A stretch of DNA of 64,000 nt from Clostridiales bacterium (GTDB lineage: Bacteria > Bacillota > Clostridia > Christensenellales > Borkfalkiaceae): NCBI GenBank assembly GCA_003523255.1, contig DPGH01000006.1, forward strand, positions 39,022-103,021. The letters run 5' to 3'. How positions within the stretch are numbered: position 1 is the stretch's first letter; the number at the start of each line of letters is the position of its first letter. The notes under the pieces were generated by a model that saw nothing but the letters and a program-made list of their open reading frames with translations, was not told where the DNA came from and did not search any database. Position numbers and translations under genes: made by a program. This document shows, one piece after another, positions 31,750 to 41,749 of this stretch.

Positions 31750-34377
31750 ATGGATATGGTAAAAACTTACAACCCTTCGGAATTTGAGAGGGAAATTTAC
31801 TCCGAATGGGAGAGAGAAGGGTACTTTAAGGCGAAAATCGACCCCGATAAATTGCCTTTTACCATCGTTATCCCGCCGCCCAACATTACGGGGCAACTTC
31901 ATATGGGGCACGCGCTCGACGAAACGTTGCAGGATACGATTATAAGATTTAAGAGAATGCAAGGCTACAGCGCGCTGTGGCTTCCCGGCACCGACCACGC
32001 TTCCATCGCCACCGAAGTAAAAATCGTTGAACAAATGGCGAGAGAAGGACTTACCAAAAAAGACGTCGGCAGAGAGGGGTTCCTCGAAAGGGCTTGGGCG
32101 TGGAAAGAAAAATACGGCGGCAGAATCGTAGAGCAATTAAAACTTCTCGGGTCTTCATGCGACTGGTCAAGGCTTGCTTTTACTATGGACGAAAGGTGTT
32201 CTAAAGCCGTAAAAGAAGTTTTCGTTAATCTTTACGAAAAGGGTTTGATTTATCGCGGGGACAGAATTATAAACTGGTGTCCCGAGTGTAAAACCGCGCT
32301 TTCGGACGCGGAGGTTGAATACGCCGACGAGGACAGCAACCTTTGGTATATAAATTATCCGGTTAAAGGAACCGACAAATACGTTACCGTGGCGACTTCT
32401 CGTCCCGAAACCATGTTCGGCGATACCGCTGTTGCGGTAAATCCGAAAGACGCGCGCTTTAAATGGCTCGAAGGCAAAACGCTTATTTTGCCTCTCGTGG
32501 AAAAGGAAATTCCCGTGGTGTTTGACGATTACGTTGAACTCGAATTCGGTACCGGCGCGGTTAAAATCACGCCTGCTCACGATCCTAACGACTTCGAGGT
32601 GGGGCTTCGTCATTCTCTTCCCGTTGTCAGAGTCATAAACGACGACGGAACGATGAATTCTTATGCCGGCAAATACGAAGGTCTTGCCGCGCTCGACTGC
32701 AGAAAGAAAGTCGTTGAAGAACTTAAAGAAAAAGGGCTTCTTTCAAAAATCGAGCCGCTTCATCACAGCGTGGGGCATTGTTACAGATGCGGCCATACCG
32801 TAGAACCTATCGTTTCCAAACAATGGTTTGTTAAAATGGAGCCGCTTGCAAAACCCGCTATAGACGCGGTTCGCAAAAAAAGCGTTAAATTCGTACCCGA
32901 AAGGTTTTCTAAAATATATTTCAACTGGATGGAGAACGTTAGGGACTGGTGCATTTCCCGTCAACTTTGGTGGGGGCACAGGATACCCGCATATTATTGC
33001 GACGACTGTGGCGAAATGACTATTTCCAAAGAAGACGTAAAGGTTTGTCCGAAATGCGGCGGTACGCATATCCGTCAGGATGAGGACGTGCTCGACACTT
33101 GGTTTTCTTCCGCCCTTTGGCCGTTTTCCACGCTCGGCTACCCCGATATTACCGAGGACCTTAAATATTTTTATCCGACGGACGTACTCGTAACCGGTTA
33201 CGACATAATTTTCTTCTGGGTGGCGAGAATGATTTTCTCCGGGCTCGAACACATGAAAAAAGTACCGTTTAAAGACGTGCTTATTCACGGACTCGTAAGA
33301 GACGCCCAGGGCAGAAAAATGAGTAAATCGCTCGGCAACGGCATAGACCCCGCGGTTATTATCGAAAAATACGGCGCGGATACTTTAAGGTTTTCGCTTA
33401 TGAACGGCGTCGCCGCAGGTAGCGATATGAGATTTTCCGACGAGAAAATCGAGGGCGCCCGCAATTTTATGAACAAAATATGGAACGCTTCGCGTTTCGT
33501 TTTGATGAATGCGGAGGATAAACGTATTTTACCGATTAGCGAATGCAAACTTTCGGTTGCGGATAAGTGGATTATATCGAGACTTAACAAAACGATAAAA
33601 GACGTATCCGTTAATATGGAAAAATACGAAACGGGCGTTGCTCTCGCTAATCTTTACGACTTTACCTGGAGCGATTTCTGCGACTGGTATATAGAACTAA
33701 CAAAACCCGTTTTATACGGAGAAAACGAAGAAAAGCGCACCTATACAGTCAGCGTACTCGTTTACGTTCTCGGCGAAACGCTTAAACTTTTACATCCTTT
33801 CGTGCCGTTTATTACCGAAAAAATATATTCGTCGATGCCGGGGGCGGAAGGTTCGATTATGGTAAAACCTTTCCCGAGATATAACGCCAAGTTCAATTAT
33901 TCCGCCGCGGCGAGAGAAATCGAAACCGTTAAAGAAATAATCAAAGCGGTGAGAAACGTTAAGTCGCAGGTTGGTTGCGCGCCCTCTAAAAAGATAAAAC
34001 TTTTCGTTAAAACCGAGGATAAACGTGCGGTTAAAAACGGAGCGGTGTATATCGAAAAACTCGCAGGTGTTTCTTCGGTTGAATTTGTCGAAGACAAAAA
34101 CGATATAAACGAAAAAATCGTATCGCAAATAGTCGGTAAAACCGAATTGTTTATTCCGCTCGGCGAACTCGTTGACGTCGATAAAGAAATAGAAAGGCTT
34201 AATAAAGAGCTCGAAACCGCAGAAAGCGAAATCGCTCGTGCGAGCGGAAAACTTGCGAATAAGGGCTTTTTGGATAAAGCGCCCAAAGCGCTCGTAGACG
34301 CGGAACGCGCGAAACTCGACGGTTATCTGGACGTCAGAAAGAAACTTATTTCGAGAATAGAAGAATTGAAAGGCTGA
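31750..34377 (+). CDS. valS: Valyl-tRNA synthetase
   Basis: Class I synthetase that charges tRNA-Val. The 875-residue protein has PPPNITGQLHMGHAL (HIGH-type motif, about residues 39-53), an editing domain with TSRPETMFGDTAVAVNP (about 215-231), a Cys cluster (CDDCGEMTISKEDVKVCPKC), the KMSKSLGN motif, and a C-terminal coiled coil (about 810-875, IERLNKELETAESEIA) typical of ValRS. The SD AAAGGAGAA is strong. Monocistronic between its own promoter and terminator. Confidence 0.97.
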   Translation: MDMVKTYNPSEFEREIYSEWEREGYFKAKIDPDKLPFTIVIPPPNITGQLHMGHALDETLQDTIIRFKRMQGYSALWLPGTDHASIATEVKIVEQMAREGLTKKDVGREGFLERAWAWKEKYGGRIVEQLKLLGSSCDWSRLAFTMDERCSKAVKEVFVNLYEKGLIYRGDRIINWCPECKTALSDAEVEYADEDSNLWYINYPVKGTDKYVTVATSRPETMFGDTAVAVNPKDARFKWLEGKTLILPLVEKEIPVVFDDYVELEFGTGAVKITPAHDPNDFEVGLRHSLPVVRVINDDGTMNSYAGKYEGLAALDCRKKVVEELKEKGLLSKIEPLHHSVGHCYRCGHTVEPIVSKQWFVKMEPLAKPAIDAVRKKSVKFVPERFSKIYFNWMENVRDWCISRQLWWGHRIPAYYCDDCGEMTISKEDVKVCPKCGGTHIRQDEDVLDTWFSSALWPFSTLGYPDITEDLKYFYPTDVLVTGYDIIFFWVARMIFSGLEHMKKVPFKDVLIHGLVRDAQGRKMSKSLGNGIDPAVIIEKYGADTLRFSLMNGVAAGSDMRFSDEKIEGARNFMNKIWNASRFVLMNAEDKRILPISECKLSVADKWIISRLNKTIKDVSVNMEKYETGVALANLYDFTWSDFCDWYIELTKPVLYGENEEKRTYTVSVLVYVLGETLKLLHPFVPFITEKIYSSMPGAEGSIMVKPFPRYNAKFNYSAAAREIETVKEIIKAVRNVKSQVGCAPSKKIKLFVKTEDKRAVKNGAVYIEKLAGVSSVEFVEDKNDINEKIVSQIVGKTELFIPLGELVDVDKEIERLNKELETAESEIARASGKLANKGFLDKAPKALVDAERAKLDGYLDVRKKLISRIEELKG

Positions 34378-34380
34378 TTA

Positions 34381-34413
34381 AAAAACCTCCGCTTAAAGCA
34401 AGCGGAGGTTTTT
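34381..34413 (+). terminator. Terminator after valS
   Basis: CCTCCGCTT (34386-34394) pairs perfectly with AAGCGGAGG (34400-34408), flanked by A5 and T6 runs. Confidence 0.95.
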
Positions 34414-34459
34414 TAATGAAAAATTACGTTTTTATTACAAAAAATTGACAAAAACGGTA

Positions 34460-34488
34460 TTGACATATAATGGTTATTGTATTATAAT
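34460..34488 (+). promoter_or_regulatory. Perfect-consensus promoter of the pgi-glycogen operon
   Basis: TTGACA (34460-34465), 17 bases, TATAAT (34483-34488). A second TTGACA lies 15 bases upstream at 34445. No other strong promoter was seen before 46006, so this one probably drives pgi to the GH13 gene. Confidence 0.9.
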
Positions 34489-34528
34489 ATCACTGTTAAT
34501 ATATAACAAAAAAACAAGGAGAGTTTTT

Positions 34529-35953
34529 ATGGCAAGCATTGCACGCGAAAAAATGAGAATTAAACTCGATTACAATAATATGATGAAAGATTTCGTCGGA
34601 GAAGAGCAGGGTTTTTCCGACGACGATTTTAAAAAAGGCAAAAAGATATACGAATCCGCTTATAAAGCGGTGGAGGCGGGCAGAGGCGTCGGTATGATGG
34701 GCTGGACGGATTTGCCCTATAATCAAAAGGAGACTGTAGACGATATTATTGCTACGGCAAAATCCGTCAGAAAGAAATTCGACAACTTCGTCGTGCTCGG
34801 CATAGGCGGTTCGGCTTTAGGTCCGATAGCGGTTTTTCAGGCACTTTGCCATTTAAGACATAACGAACTTAAAAAAAGCGTAAGAAAAGCCCCTAAATTG
34901 TATGTCGAAGACAACGTTGACCCTGAAAGAATGGCTGCACTTTTCGATGTAATAGATCTCGATAAGACCGTTTTTAACGTAATTACCAAAAGCGGCGCGA
35001 CGAGCGAAACGATGGCGCAGTATCTCGTGGTTTTGGCTGCGCTTAAAAAAGCGTACGGTAACGATTATCGCGAACACGTTATCGCCACTACCTCGGAGAA
35101 AAAGGGGAATTTAATTAAGATAGCCAAGGAAGAGGGTTTTAAAACTTTTTATATTCCAGACGGCGTCGGAGGAAGATTTTCGGAACTTTGCCCCGTAGGT
35201 CTTTTGCCCGCGGCGGTTGTCGGCGTGGATATCAAATCGCTTTTAAAAGGCGCGGCGTATATGGATAAAATCTGCCGCAAGAAAAATATTTACGAAAATC
35301 CCGCTTTGCTTTCCGCGTTTTTAGAGTATCTCGCAATGCAAAGGGGTAAAAACATTTCGGTTATGATGCCTTACGTTGACGGTCTTAAATACGTTGCGGA
35401 CTGGTATTGTCAACTTTGGGGAGAGAGCCTCGGTAAAGCGGTTGATTTAAACGGTAACGTTGTCAACGCAGGGCAGACTCCCGTTAAGGCTCTCGGCGTA
35501 ACCGATCAGCACTCGCAAGTTCAGCTTTACAGAGAAGGTCCTTTTGATAAAGTTATAACTATAATCGGCGTGGAAAATTTCCGTACAGACGTAGTTATAC
35601 CGGAAGGTTGCAAAGATATACCCGACGTAAACTTTTTATGCGGGCACACAATGGGAGAACTTATAAATGCCGAGCGCAAGGCGACGGAATACGCGCTTAC
35701 TACGGCGAACAGACTTAACTATACCGTAATTCTTCCGGAAATAAACGCGTTTACGCTTGGCGAATTGCTGTATATGTTTGAAATGGAAACCGCATACGCG
35801 GGAGCAATGCTCGGGATAGACACGTTTAATCAACCGGGCGTAGAGGGCGGCAAAAACGCTACTTATGCGCTCTTCGGTAAAAAAGGATACGAAAGTTTTA
35901 AAAAGGAAATGGACGCGGCACCCGCCAAAACCGAAAAATATATTTGCAGATAA
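34529..35953 (+). CDS. pgi: Glucose-6-phosphate isomerase
   Basis: Interconverts glucose-6-P and fructose-6-P, linking glycogen to glycolysis. Seen are VLGIGGSALGP (about 88-98), the PGI signature regions TKSGATSETMAQ (about 155-166) and DGVGGRFSELCPVGLLP, and catalytic-region QLYREGP. The upstream frame is open to 34445, but the ATG at 34529 follows AAGGAGAG and is chosen, giving 474 residues. It heads the glycogen operon, and its stop overlaps the glgB ATG (TAATG). Confidence 0.95.
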   Translation: MASIAREKMRIKLDYNNMMKDFVGEEQGFSDDDFKKGKKIYESAYKAVEAGRGVGMMGWTDLPYNQKETVDDIIATAKSVRKKFDNFVVLGIGGSALGPIAVFQALCHLRHNELKKSVRKAPKLYVEDNVDPERMAALFDVIDLDKTVFNVITKSGATSETMAQYLVVLAALKKAYGNDYREHVIATTSEKKGNLIKIAKEEGFKTFYIPDGVGGRFSELCPVGLLPAAVVGVDIKSLLKGAAYMDKICRKKNIYENPALLSAFLEYLAMQRGKNISVMMPYVDGLKYVADWYCQLWGESLGKAVDLNGNVVNAGQTPVKALGVTDQHSQVQLYREGPFDKVITIIGVENFRTDVVIPEGCKDIPDVNFLCGHTMGELINAERKATEYALTTANRLNYTVILPEINAFTLGELLYMFEMETAYAGAMLGIDTFNQPGVEGGKNATYALFGKKGYESFKKEMDAAPAKTEKYICR

Positions 35954-37851
35954 TGAATAAAAACGCTACCACGGAAAAGCCTGTCAACGAAGATTTGCCC
36001 GTATACCTTTTTCATCAGGGCACGAATTATAACGCTTACGATTTTATGGGGGCGCATTTTACCGTTTGCGGCGATAAAAAGGGTGTAATTTTCCGTACGT
36101 GGGCTCCGAAAGCGGAAAAAGTTTCGGTCGTCGGCGATTTTAACGGATGGGACGAAAATTCTGACGTAATGAATCGTATATCGGATAACGGTATATACGA
36201 ATTGTTTATAGAAGGACTTAAACAGTTTGACGTTTATAAATTTGCCGTAACCCATGCCGGTACAACAAAACTAAAAGCAGACCCTTACGCTTTCCATGCG
36301 GAAACGCCGAGCGGCACCGCTTCAAAAATTTATGAACTCGAAGGTTACGAGTGGCAAGATAAAGAATACCAAAAGCAAGACAGAACGCCGTATTCTAAAC
36401 CTATAAACATTTACGAGGTGAATCTCGCTTCGTGGAAACGCCACAAGGACGGTGGTTATTATACCTACAGAGAATATGCAACCGAACTCGTTAAATACGT
36501 AGTGGATTCCGGTTATACGCATATAGAATTCATGCCCGTTTCGGAATATCCGTTCGACGGGTCGTGGGGGTATCAGGTTACGGGGTATTATGCCGTTTCC
36601 TCCCGTTTCGGCTGTCCTAAGGACTTTATGTATCTTGTGGACTGCTGTCATAAAAACGGTATAGGCGTGATAGTGGACTGGGTTCCTGCGCATTTTCCTA
36701 AAGACGGGTTCGGTCTGTACGAATTCGACGGCACGCCGTGTTACGAGTATTCGGACGATTTTAGAAAAGAACATAAAGGTTGGGGAACGCGCGTTTTTGA
36801 CTGGGGAAAGAACGAAGTCCAGAGTTTTTTGATATCAAACGCAGTTTTCCTGTTTGAAAAATATCACGTTGACGGATTAAGGGTTGACGCGGTCGCTTCT
36901 ATGCTATATCTCGATTACGACAGAAAAGCGGGCGAGTGGATGCCTAACGAACACGGCGGTAATTATAATTTACAGGCTATAGAGTTTTTCAAAAAACTTA
37001 ATACCGTCGTTTTCGGCAAATTTCCGTATGCGCTGATGATTGCCGAAGAATCTACCGCCTTTCCGATGATAACAAAGCCTACCGACGTCGGTGGGCTCGG
37101 GTTTAACTTTAAATGGAATATGGGTTGGATGAACGACGTTTTGTCTTATATGCAGTGCGACCCGTATTTCAGGTCGGGCAATCACGATAAAATAACTTTT
37201 TCTATGTACTACGCTTTCAGTGAGAACTTTATTTTACCCGTTTCTCACGACGAAGTCGTTCACGGTAAGAAATCTTTACTCGATAAAATGCCCGGCGATA
37301 TTCCCGACAAATTTGCTAATTTACGTGCGTTTTCCGCATATATGTTTGCTCATCCCGGCAAAAAACTATCTTTTATGGGTAGCGAATTCGGACAGTTCAA
37401 AGAATGGAACTATAAAGAGGGCATAGAGTTTTTTATGTTGAAATTCGAACTTCATAAAAAACTTTACGAGTATAACGTAACGTTAAACGACTTATATAAA
37501 ACGCTTGCTCCGCTTTACGAAGTAGACGGCTCGTGGGACGGGTTTAAATGGATTTCTGCCGATGAGCGCGATAATAACGTAATTTCTTTCGAAAGGATAT
37601 CTTTTTCGGGAGAAAAGATAATCGTCGTCATAAATTTTTCGGGTAACGATTATTATAAATATCGGCTCGGCGTAGATAAAGGGGAGTATCAACTCGTACT
37701 TAATTCGGACGACGTTAAATTCGGCGGTAAAGGCACGCTCGGCAGAAAGAGAAAATTTAACACCGTCAAAAAATCCTCGCACGGGCGCGAAAATTCGATA
37801 ACGATTACGTTGCCGAGATTTACCGGTTTGTATTTCAAAAAAATCAATTAA
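35953..37851 (+). CDS. glgB: 1,4-alpha-glucan branching enzyme
   Basis: GH13 enzyme that creates alpha-1,6 branches in glycogen. An N-terminal CBM48 domain (about 38-115, FRTWAPKAEKVSVVGDFNGW) precedes the barrel. Catalytic Asp is in DGLRVDAVASMLY, the acid/base Glu in IAEESTAFP, and the third carboxylate with conserved His in LPVSHDEVVHGKKSL. The ATG at 35953 shares a base with the pgi stop (TAATG); no SD is seen, so translation is probably coupled. Length 632 is typical. Confidence 0.96.
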   Translation: MNKNATTEKPVNEDLPVYLFHQGTNYNAYDFMGAHFTVCGDKKGVIFRTWAPKAEKVSVVGDFNGWDENSDVMNRISDNGIYELFIEGLKQFDVYKFAVTHAGTTKLKADPYAFHAETPSGTASKIYELEGYEWQDKEYQKQDRTPYSKPINIYEVNLASWKRHKDGGYYTYREYATELVKYVVDSGYTHIEFMPVSEYPFDGSWGYQVTGYYAVSSRFGCPKDFMYLVDCCHKNGIGVIVDWVPAHFPKDGFGLYEFDGTPCYEYSDDFRKEHKGWGTRVFDWGKNEVQSFLISNAVFLFEKYHVDGLRVDAVASMLYLDYDRKAGEWMPNEHGGNYNLQAIEFFKKLNTVVFGKFPYALMIAEESTAFPMITKPTDVGGLGFNFKWNMGWMNDVLSYMQCDPYFRSGNHDKITFSMYYAFSENFILPVSHDEVVHGKKSLLDKMPGDIPDKFANLRAFSAYMFAHPGKKLSFMGSEFGQFKEWNYKEGIEFFMLKFELHKKLYEYNVTLNDLYKTLAPLYEVDGSWDGFKWISADERDNNVISFERISFSGEKIIVVINFSGNDYYKYRLGVDKGEYQLVLNSDDVKFGGKGTLGRKRKFNTVKKSSHGRENSITITLPRFTGLYFKKIN

Positions 37852-37872
37852 CACAAAAGGAGTGTTTTTAAT

Positions 37873-39072
37873 ATGATAAGGAAAAAAAGATGCGTAGCGA
37901 TGTTGCTTGCCGGCGGACAAGGAAGCCGCCTTTACGCGCTGACTAACAATATCGCAAAACCCGCGGTTTCGTTTGGCGGAAAGTACAGAATTATCGACTT
38001 TCCGTTGTCGAACTGCGTAAACTCGGGTATAGATACGGTTGGCGTTTTAACGCAGTATCAACCTTTGATTCTTAACGATTATATCGGCAACGGACAATCG
38101 TGGGACTTAGACAGGACTTTCGGCGGGGTACACATTCTTTCGCCGTATCAGGGCAAAACTTCGTCAGACTGGTACAAAGGCACCGCTAACGCCATATATC
38201 AAAATCTTCATTTTATAAAGCAGTTTAATCCCGATTACGTACTCGTTTTATCTGGCGATCACATTTATAAAATGAATTATTCCAAAATGCTTAATTTTCA
38301 CGTTTTGAATAACGCGGACTGTACCATTGCCGCTTTAAACGTTCCGTTAAGCGAGGCTTCTCGTTTCGGCATACTCAATACCGATAAAGACGGCGTGATT
38401 TACGAGTTTGAAGAAAAACCGAAGCATCCTAAATCTACGCTCGCATCGATGGGTATTTACATATTCACGGCGGAAAAACTCTATAAATATCTCGAAGCAG
38501 ATAGCCGCGATCCGAAATCTCAAAACGATTTCGGCAAAAACGTACTCCCCGCAATGCTTGCCGGCGGAGAAAAAATGATGGCGTACGAATTCGAAGGATA
38601 CTGGAAAGACGTCGGTACGATAGATTCTCTTTACGAAGCGAATATGGATTTGCTCGGCGATAATCCTAAATTCGACGTAACCGATTCTTCGTGGAAAATA
38701 CAGTCCAAAAGTCCGCTCGCGCCGCCGCATTATATCGGCAACGGGGCAAAAACCGTAAACAGCATAATAATGTCTGGTTGCGAAATATACGGCACGGTGG
38801 AAAATTCGGTATTAAGCAGTAACGTCGTTATTAAAGAAGGCGCGGTTATAAAAAACAGCGTTATCATGGCGGATACGACGATAGGTAAAAACGCATACGT
38901 AGAATACTCGATTATAGACGAAAACGTTAAAGTCGGCGACGTGGCGAAAATCGGCGAGCCTAAAAATCTCGGTAAAGGCATAACCGTGCTCGGCAGAAAT
39001 TTAACGGTATCGGACAAAGTTACCGTTTCCGGCGGCAAGATAATCGATAAAGACGTTAAGGAGGATATCTGA
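37873..39072 (+). CDS. glgC: Glucose-1-phosphate adenylyltransferase, catalytic subunit
   Basis: Makes ADP-glucose from ATP and glucose-1-P, the committed step of glycogen synthesis. The nucleotide motif LLAGGQGSRLYALT (about 12-25), FGGKYRIIDFPLSNCVNSG, WYKGTANAIYQN and SGDHIYKM are present, followed by a left-handed beta-helix with hexapeptide repeats (about 290-380). Length 399 fits. With GlgD, 1 base downstream, it probably forms the Firmicute-type heteromeric enzyme. Confidence 0.96.
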   Translation: MIRKKRCVAMLLAGGQGSRLYALTNNIAKPAVSFGGKYRIIDFPLSNCVNSGIDTVGVLTQYQPLILNDYIGNGQSWDLDRTFGGVHILSPYQGKTSSDWYKGTANAIYQNLHFIKQFNPDYVLVLSGDHIYKMNYSKMLNFHVLNNADCTIAALNVPLSEASRFGILNTDKDGVIYEFEEKPKHPKSTLASMGIYIFTAEKLYKYLEADSRDPKSQNDFGKNVLPAMLAGGEKMMAYEFEGYWKDVGTIDSLYEANMDLLGDNPKFDVTDSSWKIQSKSPLAPPHYIGNGAKTVNSIIMSGCEIYGTVENSVLSSNVVIKEGAVIKNSVIMADTTIGKNAYVEYSIIDENVKVGDVAKIGEPKNLGKGITVLGRNLTVSDKVTVSGGKIIDKDVKEDI

Positions 39073-39073
39073 T

Positions 39074-40189
39074 ATGAGAGCGGTAGGAATTATATTTTCA
39101 AATATACACGACGATAACGTACCAGAACTCGTCCAGGTAAGAACGCTCGGCTCGATACCTTTCGGCGGAAGGTATCGTTTGATAGATTTTCCGCTTTCCA
39201 ACATGGTTAATTCCGGCATCGATACGGTCGGAATTATAACGAAAAGCAATTATCAGTCTTTGATGGATCACGTCGGCAGCGGTAAAGACTGGGATTTGGC
39301 AAGAAAAGACGGCGGTCTGATAATACTTCCGCCGTTCGGCAATAACGAGAGCCATACTCTTTACACTTCGCGACTTGAAGCTTTAAAAGGTATAACCAAC
39401 TTTTTGTTCCGCGCGGACGAAGAGTACGTGGTTATGAGCGACTGCGATTCCGTCTCGAGAATCAACTTTAACGACGTTATAGAGTTCCATATCAGAAACC
39501 GTGCGGATATTACGCTTGTTTATAAAAAATTCAAAGCGAGCGAGGATTATGCGCGTAACTCTTATAATCTTTCCGTGGGGACGGACGGCAGGGTTCACGG
39601 CGTAAACGTTATTACGGGAACCGAAGAAGGCGAAAATAACGTGTTTATAAACGTTTTCGTTATGAAGAGAACGCTTTTGCAAAATATAGTTATGGACAGT
39701 ATATCGCATAACAAAAGCCATTTTATGTCAGACGTTATCGCATCCTCTCTTAAAGCGATGAACATTTACGCTTACGAGCATAAAGGTTTTTATGCGGGAA
39801 TAAACTCTTTGCAGTCTTATTACAACAGCAATATGGCTTTGCTCGATTATAAAAATCGTACCGAACTTTTCGGCGACAGAAGCGTGTTTACCAAAATTCG
39901 CGATTCCGCGCCTACGAAATACGGCAACAGCGCTGTCGTTAAAAACTCTATGATTGCAGACGGTTGCGTAATAGAAGGCGAGGTAGAAAACAGCATAATT
40001 TTCAGAAACGTTAAGGTGACGCGCGGTTGCGTTGTTAAAAACAGCGTAATAATGCAAAATACCGTTCTCGGTGAAAATTGCACCATAAACTGCATAATCA
40101 CCGACAAAAACGTTACGATTAAGGACAGAAGAGTTTTGTCCGGCAGTGAAAATCATCCCTTCTACATAAGTAAGGGCACCATGATATAA
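39074..40189 (+). CDS. glgD: GlgD, regulatory paralogue of glucose-1-phosphate adenylyltransferase
   Basis: A GlgC-like protein (371 residues) with FGGRYRLIDFPLSNMVNSGI and a C-terminal beta-helix, but the N-terminal AGGxGxRL loop is replaced (IIFSNIHDDNVPELVQVRTL) and the GDH motif reads SDCDSV. It is therefore expected to be catalytically inactive and to modulate GlgC, as in other Firmicutes. It starts 1 base after glgC. Confidence 0.93.
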   Translation: MRAVGIIFSNIHDDNVPELVQVRTLGSIPFGGRYRLIDFPLSNMVNSGIDTVGIITKSNYQSLMDHVGSGKDWDLARKDGGLIILPPFGNNESHTLYTSRLEALKGITNFLFRADEEYVVMSDCDSVSRINFNDVIEFHIRNRADITLVYKKFKASEDYARNSYNLSVGTDGRVHGVNVITGTEEGENNVFINVFVMKRTLLQNIVMDSISHNKSHFMSDVIASSLKAMNIYAYEHKGFYAGINSLQSYYNSNMALLDYKNRTELFGDRSVFTKIRDSAPTKYGNSAVVKNSMIADGCVIEGEVENSIIFRNVKVTRGCVVKNSVIMQNTVLGENCTINCIITDKNVTIKDRRVLSGSENHPFYISKGTMI

Positions 40190-40199
40190 GGAGATAATA

Positions 40200-41705
40200 A
40201 TGGCAACTAAAACGAGTAAAACCGTAAAAAACACGCGTACCTCCGCAAAAAAAACGGGGGTGCTTCCCGAAGTAAAGGTATCTTTTAAAAGAAAAATCGT
40301 TTACGTCGGTTCGGAGGCTGCTCCGTTTATCGCAACGGGCGGACTTGCGGACGTAATGGGTTCTCTCCCAAAAGCGATAGCAAAGAGGGGTAATTACGAC
40401 GTCAGCGTTATTCTTCCGTTATACGGTAATATTTCCTCAGAGTTTAAAAGCAAATTTCGTTTTCTTACCAACTTTAAGGTAACGGTAGGCTGGCGTTATC
40501 AGTATGCGGGCGTTTTCTTTTACGAGTACGAAGGCGTAAAATTTTACTTTATCGACAACGAATATTATTTTAAGCGCGAGGGTAATATTTACGGCTTTTA
40601 CGACGACGGCGAACGTTTTGCGTACTTTTCGAGAGCGGCTTTGGATACGATTGCAAGACTTGATATATATCCCGACGTGCTGCACGCCAACGACTGGCAA
40701 ACGGCTGCCTCGATAGTATACCTTAAGGGTATGTATTACGGGGACGAAAAATTCAGAAGAATTAAAACGATATTTACCATTCATAACATAGAATATCAGG
40801 GAATATTCGGTATGGAAACGTACGGGGATTTGTTCGGCTTTCCCGACGCTATCAAAAATTACGTGGAGTTCGGCGGGTGCGTTAATCTGATGAAAGCCGC
40901 TATCGAGATGAGCGATATAGTCAATACCGTCAGCCCGACGTATGCGGAAGAAATCAAAAATCCCTACTTTGCGCACGGGCTTGAAAACATTATCAACCGC
41001 AACGCTCATAAACTTTACGGAATACTTAACGGTATTGACGTGGATTATTATAATCCCGAAACGGACAAATATATATTTAAAAACTATTCCGTAAACGATA
41101 TGTCGGGTAAATCGGTTTGTAAAACGGAACTTCAAAAAATGCTCGGGCTTCCCGTCAGAGAGAACGTGCCCGTAATCGCTATGATTTCGCGACTCGTATC
41201 TCATAAGGGGTTAGACCTTTTAAGGTGTAATATCGAAAGTTTGCTTTCTTCCGACGTGCAGGTCGTTATACTCGGCAAGGGCGAGACCGCTTACGAAAAC
41301 TTTTTTACGGACGTTTCTAACAGATACAACGGCAAGTGTCGCGCGATAATCGCTTATAATCAGGATTTGTCGAGAAAAATTTATTCCGGTGCGGACATTT
41401 TCCTTATGCCGTCTAAAATGGAGCCGTGCGGGCTTTCTCAGATGATAGCGGCGCGTTACGGCACCGTTTCTGTCGTGAGAGAAACCGGCGGACTTAACGA
41501 CAGTATTAAAGCGTACACGGGCGAATCGGGCAACGGTTTTACCTTTCACGACTATAACGCGCACGATATGCTTTACGTCGTAAACGAAGCGGTAAGGGCG
41601 TTCCGGAACAAAACCGTATGGCAGGACGTACAGCGCCGCGCAATGACTACGGATTTTTCGTGGAAAATTCGTGCGGGAGAATATGAAAGACTTTACGATA
41701 AATAA
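40200..41705 (+). CDS. glgA: Glycogen synthase (ADP-glucose)
   Basis: GT5 enzyme that extends alpha-1,4-glucan from ADP-glucose. After a basic 28-residue extension (MATKTSKTVKNTRTSAKKTG) the GT-B fold begins at IVYVGSEAAPFIATGGLADV; the KxGGL motif has Ala in place of the usual Lys. The GT5 C-terminal motif FLMPSKMEPCGLSQMIAARYG with catalytic Glu is intact. SD AAGGAGA precedes the ATG. Length 501 is normal allowing for the extension. Confidence 0.95.
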   Translation: MATKTSKTVKNTRTSAKKTGVLPEVKVSFKRKIVYVGSEAAPFIATGGLADVMGSLPKAIAKRGNYDVSVILPLYGNISSEFKSKFRFLTNFKVTVGWRYQYAGVFFYEYEGVKFYFIDNEYYFKREGNIYGFYDDGERFAYFSRAALDTIARLDIYPDVLHANDWQTAASIVYLKGMYYGDEKFRRIKTIFTIHNIEYQGIFGMETYGDLFGFPDAIKNYVEFGGCVNLMKAAIEMSDIVNTVSPTYAEEIKNPYFAHGLENIINRNAHKLYGILNGIDVDYYNPETDKYIFKNYSVNDMSGKSVCKTELQKMLGLPVRENVPVIAMISRLVSHKGLDLLRCNIESLLSSDVQVVILGKGETAYENFFTDVSNRYNGKCRAIIAYNQDLSRKIYSGADIFLMPSKMEPCGLSQMIAARYGTVSVVRETGGLNDSIKAYTGESGNGFTFHDYNAHDMLYVVNEAVRAFRNKTVWQDVQRRAMTTDFSWKIRAGEYERLYDK

Positions 41706-41749
41706 ATTTTTAAGCTACTAAATTATTCGGACCAGAGGTATTTTAACAC

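Noticed and set aside
31720..31750. T-box leader before valS
   Set aside because: The leader after the perfect promoter is only about 24 bases, far too short for a T-box.
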